A DNA stretch of 5,882 bases, taken from NCBI GenBank assembly GCA_910583815.1, contig CAJTZB010000156.1, positions 1 through 5,882 of the forward strand. The letters run 5' to 3'. Source of the stretch: an uncultured Lachnospiraceae bacterium. GTDB taxonomy: Bacteria; Bacillota; Clostridia; Lachnospirales; Lachnospiraceae. Positions 1 to 5,882 of this stretch are shown piece by piece (positions within the stretch are counted from its first letter, which is position 1; every line of letters begins with the position of its first letter). The notes beneath the pieces were generated by a model that searched no databases, was not told the DNA's origin, and was given only the letters and a program-made list of their open reading frames with translations. Both the position numbers and the translations under genes were made by a program.

Positions 1-54
1 AACCCCTGTTTTCGCCGTGAGAGGGCGACGTCTTAACCGCTTGACCAACGAGCC
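1..54 (-). tRNA. tRNA-Glu (anticodon CUC), partial, 3' end cut by window start
   Basis: Read on the minus strand from 54, the sequence folds as the first three quarters of a tRNA. It has a 5' acceptor strand GGCTCGT, TG at positions 8-9, a D-arm with the usual GG in its loop, and an anticodon arm TCGCC-CTCTCAC-GGCGA. The 7-base loop puts CTC at anticodon positions 34-36, with U33 before it and A37 after it. A 4-base variable loop and the 5' strand of the T-stem (AGGGG) followed by TT come next. The sequence closely resembles the familiar Bacillota tRNA-Glu(UUC) but has C at the wobble position, so it should read GAG codons. About 20 bases (T-loop remainder, 3' acceptor strand) lie outside the window, so acceptor pairing and an encoded CCA cannot be checked. 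It lies downstream of polC on the same strand and probably has its own promoter. Confidence 0.93.
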
Positions 55-59
55 GCATC

Positions 60-88
60 AAACGAAACAGGCTTTTGCCAGTTCGTTT
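60..88 (-). other. Hairpin between the putative tRNA promoter and tRNA-Glu
   Basis: Bases 60-66 (aaacgaa) are perfectly complementary to 82-88 (ttcgttt). Inside them a c68-g81 pair and a GGC/GCC stem (70-72 with 77-79) close a TTTT loop, with one bulged A and one A/A mismatch. If transcription of the tRNA starts near position 94, this hairpin would sit in the 5' leader of the pre-tRNA, about 5 bases before the mature end where RNase P cuts. It has no following T-run on either strand, so it does not look like a terminator. It could equally be a protein-binding palindrome or have no function. Confidence 0.4.
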
Positions 89-103
89 CAAGCAAGGTAT
101 AAT
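75..103 (+). promoter_or_regulatory. Near-consensus sigma-A-type promoter reading toward the polC 3' end
   Basis: On the plus strand TTGCCA (75-80, 5 of 6 matches to TTGACA) is separated by exactly 17 bp from a perfect TATAAT (98-103). By consensus this is the best promoter I found in the window. Its predicted start near position 110 is followed almost at once by the hairpin at 119-139 and then by the antisense strand of polC. No plausible plus-strand gene lies downstream. It may make a very short or antisense RNA, or be a by-product of the symmetric A/T-rich -10 region shared with the promoter on the other strand. Confidence 0.4.
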
Positions 104-129
104 ATACACTATCCGACCAAAAAATGCAA
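101..129 (-). promoter_or_regulatory. Putative sigma-A-type promoter for tRNA-Glu
   Basis: On the minus strand a -35-like TTGCAT (124-129) is followed by a 17-bp spacer and a -10-like TATATT (101-106). The -10 matches the consensus at 5 of 6 positions; the -35 matches only at 3 of 6. Transcription would start around position 94, giving a leader of roughly 40 bases before the mature tRNA. The position between polC and the tRNA makes it reasonable. The tRNA could also be reached by read-through from polC. Confidence 0.45.
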
Positions 130-139
130 GCATTTTTTT
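119..139 (-). terminator. Possible intrinsic terminator after polC (bidirectional hairpin)
   Basis: Bases 119-127 (aaaaaatgc) and 130-138 (gcatttttt) form a perfect inverted repeat with only AA between them, so the real structure is probably a 7-bp stem with a 4-base loop. Read on the minus strand, 43 bases past the polC stop codon, the 3' arm itself ends in a run of six T. Read on the plus strand, the arm ends in seven T, followed by CTG and six more T. The stem is mostly A-T, so termination may be weak. It is the only terminator-like element in the 127-bp gap after polC. Confidence 0.45.
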
Positions 140-181
140 CTGTTTTTTAAAATTTCCACAATGGTGCAAACTTTCAGACAA

Positions 182-3100
182 TTACAACATATCAAACATG
201 TCCATCAGAGACATCTGATTGGAGGCAGGAATATCTCCCAGCAAGCCAAGCTCGCCCATCAAATCTGTCACGGTCTGGCTGACTTTGCAGCGTGTTTTAA
301 AGTCATCTCTGGATAAAAACGGCCCATCTTTCACTGCCTCCACAATCAAATCTGCCGCCTTTTCTCCAAGACCGTCAATCGTGTCAAGTGCCGGCATCAG
401 CTTTCCGTCTATAATCTGAAACTCATGTGCCTTTGCGCTAAAGATGTCAATTGGCAGAAATTCAAAGCCTCTGGCATACATCTCCTGCACAATACGCATA
501 TCTTCGTATGTATCTCCATCTTTTGGCGACGCTTCCTTTTTGTCGATTCTGACTTTGATGTCCTTCATATGGCGTTCCAATACATCCTTGCCAAGACACA
601 TTAACGCATAGCTGAACGAAGTCGCACGGATGCCAAAGTAGGCAGCATAATAGGCAAGCGGATAATACACCTTAAAATAAGCGATACGGAACGCCATCAT
701 AACATAGGCGCAGGCATGCGCCTTTGGGAACATATATTTAATCTGTTTGCATGACCAGATATACCAATCCGGAATATTCCTTTCCTTCATGGCAGTTTCC
801 ATCTCTTCGGTCAGTCCCTTTCCTTTCCGCACGCTCTCCATAATTTTAAATGCTGCTCCGTTTTCTACTCCCTGATAGATCAAAAACGTCATAATGTCGT
901 CACGAGTACAGATGGCATTTTCCAGCGTACAAGTTCCTTCATTGATCAGTTTCTGTGCGTTGTTGGTCCAAACATCAGTTCCGTGTGAAAGTCCGGAGAT
1001 ACGTATCATATCCGAAAAACTCTTTGGTTTTGTCTCACGCAGCATCTGCATAACAAAATTTGTGCCAAGCTCCGGAAGACCGAGGCTTCCCAAATCACAT
1101 CCACTTAAATCTTCCGGCGTGACACCAAGCGCTTCCGTACTGTGAAACAGAGAAATAACTTTTTTGTCGTCCAATGGGATAGTCTTGGCATCCAGCCCGG
1201 TCAGATCTTCCAGCCGTCTAATCATTGTCGGGTCATCGTGTCCAAGAATATCAAGCTTTAACAGGTTGTGGTCAATGGAATGATAATCAAAATGCGTCGT
1301 TACGATTTTCGTTGTCATATCGTTTGCCGGATGCTGTACTGGTGTAAACGAGTAGATTTCTTCGCCAAGCGGAAGTACGATAATGCCTCCTGGATGCTGC
1401 CCCGTCGTCCTGCGGACGCCGACACAGCCGGAAGAAAGACGCTCTATTTCTGCCTTGCGGTGGTGGATGCCATGTTCTTCATCATATTTTAAGACATAGC
1501 CATACGCTGTTTTTTCCGCAAGCGTACCAATTGTCCCGGCACGGAAGGTCTGTCCTTTCCCAAAAATAACTTCGGTATAATCGTGCGCCTTGCTCTGGTA
1601 TTCTCCGGAAAAGTTTAAATCGATATCCGGTTCTTTATCGCCGTAAAAGCCAAGGAACGTCTCAAACGGAATATCGTTTCCGTCTTTCTTTAACGGCTTG
1701 CCACAGTGCGGGCAGACACGGTCCGGAATATCAAAACCGCAAAGCCCCTGCTTCTGATACCCTTTCACCTCTTCGGAATCAAAATCCGAAAAAAAGCAGT
1801 TTGGGCAGTAGTAATGCGCCGGAAGCGGATTCACTTCTGTAATGCCTGCCATCGTTGCTGCAAAAGAGGAACCGACCGAGCCTCTGGAACCAACCAGATA
1901 ACCGTCCTCATTTGACTTCCACACAAGCTTCTGTGCAATAATATACATTACAGCAAACCCATTGCTGATAATGGAATCCAGCTCCTTTTTCAGCCGTTCT
2001 TCCACAAGCTTTGGGAGAGGATTTCCATACATCGAAAATGCCGTATGATAGCAGATGGTGCGCAGCGTCTCGTCTGAATTTTCAATGACTGGCGGACATT
2101 TGTCCGGACGTACCGGAGAGATTTTTTCAATCTCATGAAAAATTTTTTGTGTATTTGTAATAACTACTTCCTTTGCTTTTTCTGGGCCCAGATACTGAAA
2201 TTCCCATAACATCTCTTCTGTCGTCCGAAGGTATAGCGGAGCCTGTTTATCCGCATCTTCAAATCCTTTTGCTGACATGATAATCCGACGGTATACTTCG
2301 TCCTCCGGATTCAGAAAATGCACGTCGCAAGTAGCAACTACCGGTTTGTGGAACTGTTCACCAAGTTCTGCAATACGCTTGTTGAACATGATTAGGTCTT
2401 CTTCGCTTTTGACATTTTCAATTTTTTCGCTGTCAATCATAAAACGGTTGTTTCCAAGCGGCTGTATCTCATAATAATCATAAAATTCACAGAGCCTTGT
2501 CAGCTCTTCCATTGGCTGCTCCCTAAGCAGAGCCTGAAACAGCTCTCCTGCCTCACATGCCGAACCAACAAACAACCCTTCTCTGCATTCTGTCAGCAGG
2601 CTTTTGGGAATGCGGGGCCTGCGCGCAAAGTAGTCAATATGTGATAGTGATACCATTTTATAAAGGTTGACTCGCCCTGTATTGTTCTTGCAGAGCAAAA
2701 TACAATGGTAAGTAGGCATTTTTTTGATAGCTTCCGGAGAGAGCTTTGCAATTGTCTGGATACCGGATAATTGCTCGATTCCACGCTCTTTTAACATAGT
2801 AAGGAATTTTAGGTAAATCCCTGCCGTAGCTTCTGCATCGTCTACTGCGCGATGATGGTTTTCAAGGGAAACGCCAAGTACTTTGGCGACATTGTTTAAT
2901 TTATATCTGCCCAAATCCGGCAGAAGCACTCTTGCAAGCCCTACAGTATCTACTACCGTAAAGTCAAACGGCAAGGAAAGCATCTTTGCCTTTGCACGGA
3001 TAAAACCAGTATCAAAGGCTGCATTATGTGCCACCAAAATACAGCCTTTGCAAAATTCCAGAAACTGCGGCAAAATCACATCAATAGAAGGATAAGAAAG

Positions 3101-4672
3101 CACCATCTCGTCCGAAATATGGGTCAGCTGTTCGATTTCATGTGGAATCGGTATACCCGGATTGATAAACGTTGAAAAGCGGTCTGTAATCTCTCCGTTT
3201 ACAAGCTTTACTGCGCCGATTTCAATAATGCTGTCGCTTCTTGCACCAAAACCGGTTGTCTCGATGTCAAAAACAACACTCGGCGCAAAAATAGACTGTC
3301 CTGCATCCTTCTTTACAATCTCCTGCACATCATCTACCAAATAGGCTTCCATGCCATAAATGACTTTAAAATTCTTGGCACGGTTCATCTTTTCTTCGTC
3401 GTCTTTGTAGTCCTTTGGATTCAATGCGTGACTTGCTTCTGGAAAGGCCTGTACAACGCCGTGGTCAGTAATTGCGATACCTGGATGCCCCCATTCAAAT
3501 GCTGTTTTTACGAGTACTTTCGGATCTACAACCGCATCCATATCACTCAGCATTGTATGTGCATGCAGTTCTATCCTCTTCTCTTCAGAAGTATCCATGC
3601 GTTTTTTCACAAAGTTTGGAATATTCTTAATACCAACAATGGAAGATATGGAAATTTCTTTATCAAACCGGTCATAAAGCGCCATTCCTTTGAGGCGGAT
3701 GCACTTTCCTGGCGCCAGGTTTCCCTGAATTTCTTCCCATTGCTCCTTGGAAAGAAACAGCTTTGCAGAAATGGTGTCAGTAAAATCCGTAAAATTGAAC
3801 TTTACAATCAGCTTTTCCGAATTTCGCATCGCAATTGCTTCATTAGAGAGTACTTTGCCATAGGCAACTACTTCACCGATTTCGTCCTGAATATCAAATA
3901 TCGGAATTACATCACCATCAAATGCACGTCCATAAAAAATATCCGGATCATCCGGCAGCTTTTTTCTTATGAACTTGGAAGTATCTCTTTTTTCTTTTCC
4001 GCCAAATGACGTTTTGGAAGACGGTGCATGAGAGGATATTGTTTTTTTTGTTTCTTCTGCTGCAGGTGCTTTCGTCTCCGGCCTTGACACCTGACGTATG
4101 GCTGCCTGCCGCTCCTCTTTATAAGGCATGGAGTATTCCTCTTCCTCTGCCTCTTTCTGCTCCGTTTTCTGATAGACAAACTCCACTCGAAGAGGAAATG
4201 AAAAACGCTGCAAAAACAGCGTTTCCAAAAAAGGACGTATTGTATCTGCCAAAGTCCGATGAATAAAGGTATCTTCCACCGTCAGCTTCATTGTTGTTCC
4301 TGAAGCAGAGGGTTCAAATTCTACCTTGGAACTTTTTAGCAAATGTGAAGTCATTTTGCCTTCCTTTTCAGCAAGCTCCTCACATACTGTCTCACTATAG
4401 TCCTTCCAAATATATTCCGGCGTATACTGCTCAGAAAGCTGATACCGAACAGAACATACTGCCGACCTTCCTGCTTTGTGAAAAAACTGCTCTGACACTG
4501 CTTGTTCCATCTCTCTTAACAGCCGATAGGAAAGCAGATGCTTTGAAGTCAGGCAGAGCGTTGCCTGACTGGTGCTTCGAGATGCCGCTACCTTTTCTAC
4601 CTGAACATCTTCAAACGCCGTTTTAAGTGCATTGCTTGTCTGAAGATTGTCAAACACTTCAAACAGATTCAT
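182..4672 (-). CDS. polC: DNA polymerase III subunit alpha, Gram-positive PolC type with 3'-5' exonuclease
   Basis: This is the replicative DNA polymerase of low-GC Gram-positives, acting at the fork with the sliding clamp; its built-in exonuclease proofreads. The 1496-residue protein looks complete, slightly longer than the about 1440 of Bacillus PolC. Domains in order: N-terminal domain (about 1-170); charged linker (170-240); OB fold (about 245-350); first half of the PHP domain (about 366-445, H370-x-H372 and D403-H404); DnaQ-like exonuclease inserted in PHP (465-625, D469-x-E471, D554, and H607/D612 in an HxAxxD motif); second half of PHP (D783-x-H785); and the polymerase core. The core holds GSRGSVGSS (928-936), a zinc site CPNC/CPHC (956, 959, 987, 990), catalytic D1016 and D1018 in PDIDLNFSGE, and probably D1141 in LKLDILGHDD. 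A helix-hairpin-helix follows at about 1431-1446. The C-terminal QMSLMDMF (1486-1493) resembles a clamp-binding peptide. The ATG start is set by GGAG 10 bases upstream. It is the third gene of a likely rseP-ispG-polC operon. No frameshift or missing catalytic residue was seen. Confidence 0.98.
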   Translation of the reverse strand: MNLFEVFDNLQTSNALKTAFEDVQVEKVAASRSTSQATLCLTSKHLLSYRLLREMEQAVSEQFFHKAGRSAVCSVRYQLSEQYTPEYIWKDYSETVCEELAEKEGKMTSHLLKSSKVEFEPSASGTTMKLTVEDTFIHRTLADTIRPFLETLFLQRFSFPLRVEFVYQKTEQKEAEEEEYSMPYKEERQAAIRQVSRPETKAPAAEETKKTISSHAPSSKTSFGGKEKRDTSKFIRKKLPDDPDIFYGRAFDGDVIPIFDIQDEIGEVVAYGKVLSNEAIAMRNSEKLIVKFNFTDFTDTISAKLFLSKEQWEEIQGNLAPGKCIRLKGMALYDRFDKEISISSIVGIKNIPNFVKKRMDTSEEKRIELHAHTMLSDMDAVVDPKVLVKTAFEWGHPGIAITDHGVVQAFPEASHALNPKDYKDDEEKMNRAKNFKVIYGMEAYLVDDVQEIVKKDAGQSIFAPSVVFDIETTGFGARSDSIIEIGAVKLVNGEITDRFSTFINPGIPIPHEIEQLTHISDEMVLSYPSIDVILPQFLEFCKGCILVAHNAAFDTGFIRAKAKMLSLPFDFTVVDTVGLARVLLPDLGRYKLNNVAKVLGVSLENHHRAVDDAEATAGIYLKFLTMLKERGIEQLSGIQTIAKLSPEAIKKMPTYHCILLCKNNTGRVNLYKMVSLSHIDYFARRPRIPKSLLTECREGLFVGSACEAGELFQALLREQPMEELTRLCEFYDYYEIQPLGNNRFMIDSEKIENVKSEEDLIMFNKRIAELGEQFHKPVVATCDVHFLNPEDEVYRRIIMSAKGFEDADKQAPLYLRTTEEMLWEFQYLGPEKAKEVVITNTQKIFHEIEKISPVRPDKCPPVIENSDETLRTICYHTAFSMYGNPLPKLVEERLKKELDSIISNGFAVMYIIAQKLVWKSNEDGYLVGSRGSVGSSFAATMAGITEVNPLPAHYYCPNCFFSDFDSEEVKGYQKQGLCGFDIPDRVCPHCGKPLKKDGNDIPFETFLGFYGDKEPDIDLNFSGEYQSKAHDYTEVIFGKGQTFRAGTIGTLAEKTAYGYVLKYDEEHGIHHRKAEIERLSSGCVGVRRTTGQHPGGIIVLPLGEEIYSFTPVQHPANDMTTKIVTTHFDYHSIDHNLLKLDILGHDDPTMIRRLEDLTGLDAKTIPLDDKKVISLFHSTEALGVTPEDLSGCDLGSLGLPELGTNFVMQMLRETKPKSFSDMIRISGLSHGTDVWTNNAQKLINEGTCTLENAICTRDDIMTFLIYQGVENGAAFKIMESVRKGKGLTEEMETAMKERNIPDWYIWSCKQIKYMFPKAHACAYVMMAFRIAYFKVYYPLAYYAAYFGIRATSFSYALMCLGKDVLERHMKDIKVRIDKKEASPKDGDTYEDMRIVQEMYARGFEFLPIDIFSAKAHEFQIIDGKLMPALDTIDGLGEKAADLIVEAVKDGPFLSRDDFKTRCKVSQTVTDLMGELGLLGDIPASNQMSLMDMFDML

Positions 4673-4682
4673 GAAATATCAT

Positions 4683-4686
4683 CTCC
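4683..4686 (-). promoter_or_regulatory. Ribosome binding site of polC
   Basis: GGAG on the minus strand lies 10 bases before the ATG at 4672, within the 31-bp gap after ispG. It supports that ATG over the next in-frame methionine, residue 55. The gap has no room for a normal terminator and none is visible. Confidence 0.75.
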
Positions 4687-4703
4687 AAATATAAAACCTC
4701 AGA

Positions 4704-5786
4704 TTATTGTTTCTGGCACAAAATCTCCAGTTCTTTTTTCAGTTCGGACAGAAGTTCTTCTTCCTTTACCTTGCGGATGATCTCACCCTTTTTGATCAGA
4801 ATGCCTTCTCCGTTGCCGCCTGCAATACCAAGGTCTGCTTCTCTTGCTTCTCCCGGTCCGTTGACTGCACAGCCCATCACCGCAACCTTAATGTCAAGAG
4901 GATAATCTTTGACCAGCTGCTCTGTCTGTTTTGCAAGTGCAATCAAATCAATCTTCGTTCTTCCACATGTCGGGCAGGAAACAACTTCAATGCCGCCTTT
5001 CCTTAAACCAAGTGTCTTTAAAATCTGTTTAGCGGATACGATTTCTTCAACTGGGTCTGCAGTCAGAGAGACGCGAATGGTATCGCCAATACTCTGGGCT
5101 AAAATCAGGGCCAGGCCAATGGAAGACTTGATATTTCCGCTTGTTACCGTGCCTGCTTCCGTAATGCCAACATGCAACGGATATGCCGTGCAGTCTGCAA
5201 TTAATTCATGCGCCTTGACACACATCTGTACATCGGATGCTTTAATGCTGATTACAAGATTGTCGTATCCGAATTCTTCTATTAATTCTGCTTGATGGAG
5301 CGCACTTTCCACCAGTGCCTCTGCGGTCACTCCTCCATATTTTGCAATCAGTTCCTTTTCCAAAGAACCACTGTTCACGCCAACACGAATCGGAATATTC
5401 CGCTCTTTTGCCACATCAACAACTGCCTTTACCCGCTCTTTTGCACCAATATTTCCCGGATTGATACGAATCTTATCGGCCCCATGCTCCATTGCGGCAA
5501 TTGCGAGCCGATAGTCAAAGTGTATATCCGCTACAAGCGGAATATGGATCTTTTTTTTGATTTCAGAAAAAGCCTGCGCAGCTTCTATCGTCGGGACTGC
5601 ACAGCGGATAATTTCACAGCCCGCCTGTTCTAACTGCAATATTTGGGAAACAGTCGCTTCTATATTTTCTGTCTTTGTATTTGTCATTGACTGGATGGCT
5701 ATCGGATTTGCTGCCCCAATCCGTACCTGCCCGATTGCAATTTCTTTTGATATTCTTCTGTTCCTTTGCTCTGTCAGCCAGCCCAT
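4704..5786 (-). CDS. ispG: 4-hydroxy-3-methylbut-2-en-1-yl diphosphate synthase (IspG/GcpE)
   Basis: IspG is the penultimate enzyme of the MEP isoprenoid pathway: in the cytoplasm it reductively opens the cyclic diphosphate MEcPP to HMBPP, using electrons from flavodoxin or ferredoxin and a 4Fe-4S cluster. The 360-residue protein is of normal bacterial length and aligns by eye with E. coli IspG throughout. Visible family motifs are PIAIQSMTNT (28-37), VADIHFDYR (85-93), RINPGNIG (107-114), VGVNSGSLEK (135-144), GITEAG (207-212) and VSLTADPVEE (239-248). The N-terminal TIM barrel is about residues 1-260. The C-terminal cluster domain carries C271 and C274 in CPTCGR, then C306 and E313 in GCAVNGPGEA, matching the three cysteines and one glutamate that hold the cluster in known IspG. 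The ATG has a strong AGGAGG upstream. It sits 27 bp after the rseP-like gene and 31 bp before polC, so it is probably co-transcribed with both. Nothing looks damaged. Confidence 0.98.
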   Translation of the reverse strand: MGWLTEQRNRRISKEIAIGQVRIGAANPIAIQSMTNTKTENIEATVSQILQLEQAGCEIIRCAVPTIEAAQAFSEIKKKIHIPLVADIHFDYRLAIAAMEHGADKIRINPGNIGAKERVKAVVDVAKERNIPIRVGVNSGSLEKELIAKYGGVTAEALVESALHQAELIEEFGYDNLVISIKASDVQMCVKAHELIADCTAYPLHVGITEAGTVTSGNIKSSIGLALILAQSIGDTIRVSLTADPVEEIVSAKQILKTLGLRKGGIEVVSCPTCGRTKIDLIALAKQTEQLVKDYPLDIKVAVMGCAVNGPGEAREADLGIAGGNGEGILIKKGEIIRKVKEEELLSELKKELEILCQKQ

Positions 5787-5795
5787 AGGCCCTTT

Positions 5796-5801
5796 CCTCC
5801 T
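5796..5801 (-). promoter_or_regulatory. Ribosome binding site of ispG
   Basis: A perfect AGGAGG on the minus strand lies 9 bases before the ATG at 5786 and fixes the ispG start. It is the strongest Shine-Dalgarno site in the window and lies inside the 27-bp gap after the upstream gene, so translation of ispG does not depend on overlap with its neighbour. Confidence 0.85.
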
Positions 5802-5813
5802 GATTTTGCTGTT

Positions 5814-5882
5814 CTATTTAAAAAATACGTTGCGGATGTCATTAAAGAAAATAAAAATCATCAAAATCATCAGTGCTACAAG
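5814..5882 (-). CDS. rseP: C-terminal end of a probable RseP/RasP site-2 protease (partial)
   Basis: Only the last 22 codons and a TAG stop are in the window. They read as a hydrophobic segment (LVALMILMIFIFF) followed by NDIRNVFFK. A final transmembrane helix ending in an N-D-I-x-[RN] type tail just before the stop is typical of the RseP/RasP family, membrane zinc metalloproteases that cut transmembrane proteins such as anti-sigma factors and signal-peptide remnants. The HExxH active site and PDZ domain would lie outside the window, so they are not seen. The call rests on this short tail plus its place just before ispG: in many Bacillota the order dxr-rseP-ispG-polC is found. The segment is too short to exclude another membrane protein by sequence alone. 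Confidence 0.75.
   Translation of the reverse strand, partial: LVALMILMIFIFFNDIRNVFFK

Noticed and set aside
17..316. Plus-strand open frame of 99 codons spanning the tRNA, the intergenic gap and the polC 3' end
   Set aside because: It starts inside the tRNA-Glu gene, crosses the promoter and hairpin region, and runs antisense into polC. Its protein has no recognisable pattern.
1703..1807. Four-cysteine cluster in PolC considered as an iron-sulfur or separate zinc-ribbon protein
   Set aside because: The paired CxxC motifs sit where the known PolC zinc site lies, just before the catalytic PDIDLNF motif, so ordinary structural zinc is the simpler reading.
2593..2784. Second minus-strand frame of 63 codons inside polC
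   Set aside because: It is an alternative frame within an intact, continuous polC. There is no sign of programmed frameshifting and no start signal of its own.
3428..4009. Plus-strand open frame of 193 codons opposite polC
   Set aside because: It lies wholly antisense to the OB and PHP coding part of polC, which is unmistakable. It has no convincing ribosome binding site or recognisable motif, and its composition is what a complementary frame of a real gene gives.
4909..5633. Plus-strand open frames opposite ispG (128 and 113 codons)
   Set aside because: ispG is complete with all cluster ligands on the other strand. The antisense frames show no family motif, and their length is explained by the codon bias of ispG.
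5852..5876. Short tandem repeat of GATGATTTT type near the window end
   Set aside because: It encodes the hydrophobic Met/Ile/Leu/Phe residues of the last membrane helix of the rseP-like gene. Two imperfect copies in such codons are expected by composition.

Overview
The window looks like ordinary chromosomal core sequence from a low-to-mid GC Gram-positive bacterium. A PolC-type replicative polymerase points to Bacillota, and use of the MEP isoprenoid pathway fits. The style of the proteins suggests class Clostridia, most likely a Lachnospiraceae-like gut anaerobe. That family-level guess is from memory of related proteins, not from a search.

All genes I can support lie on the minus strand, so the layout is described from high to low coordinates. 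At 5882-5814 are the last 22 codons of a gene whose hydrophobic tail ending in an NDIRN motif matches the C-terminus of the site-2 membrane protease RseP. After 27 bp comes ispG (5786-4704), the iron-sulfur enzyme of the penultimate step of the MEP pathway. After another 31 bp comes polC (4672-182), a full-length DNA polymerase III alpha subunit with built-in proofreading exonuclease. The short gaps, the clear Shine-Dalgarno sites and the absence of any visible terminator between genes make rseP-ispG-polC a likely single transcription unit. This order is familiar in Bacillota.

The only real intergenic region (55-181) separates polC from a partial tRNA-Glu(CUC) gene cut by the window start. 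It is densely packed: an A/T-rich terminator-like hairpin, a plausible promoter reading toward the tRNA, a better-scoring promoter reading the other way into the 3' end of polC, and a second hairpin just upstream of the mature tRNA.

I see no mobile element, CRISPR array, phage gene or defence gene. Long open frames opposite polC and ispG look like shadows of the coding strand. The window does not appear to hold a new multi-gene system. The parts most worth a second look are the compact two-way promoter/hairpin arrangement at 60-139 and a terminator-like hairpin inside polC.
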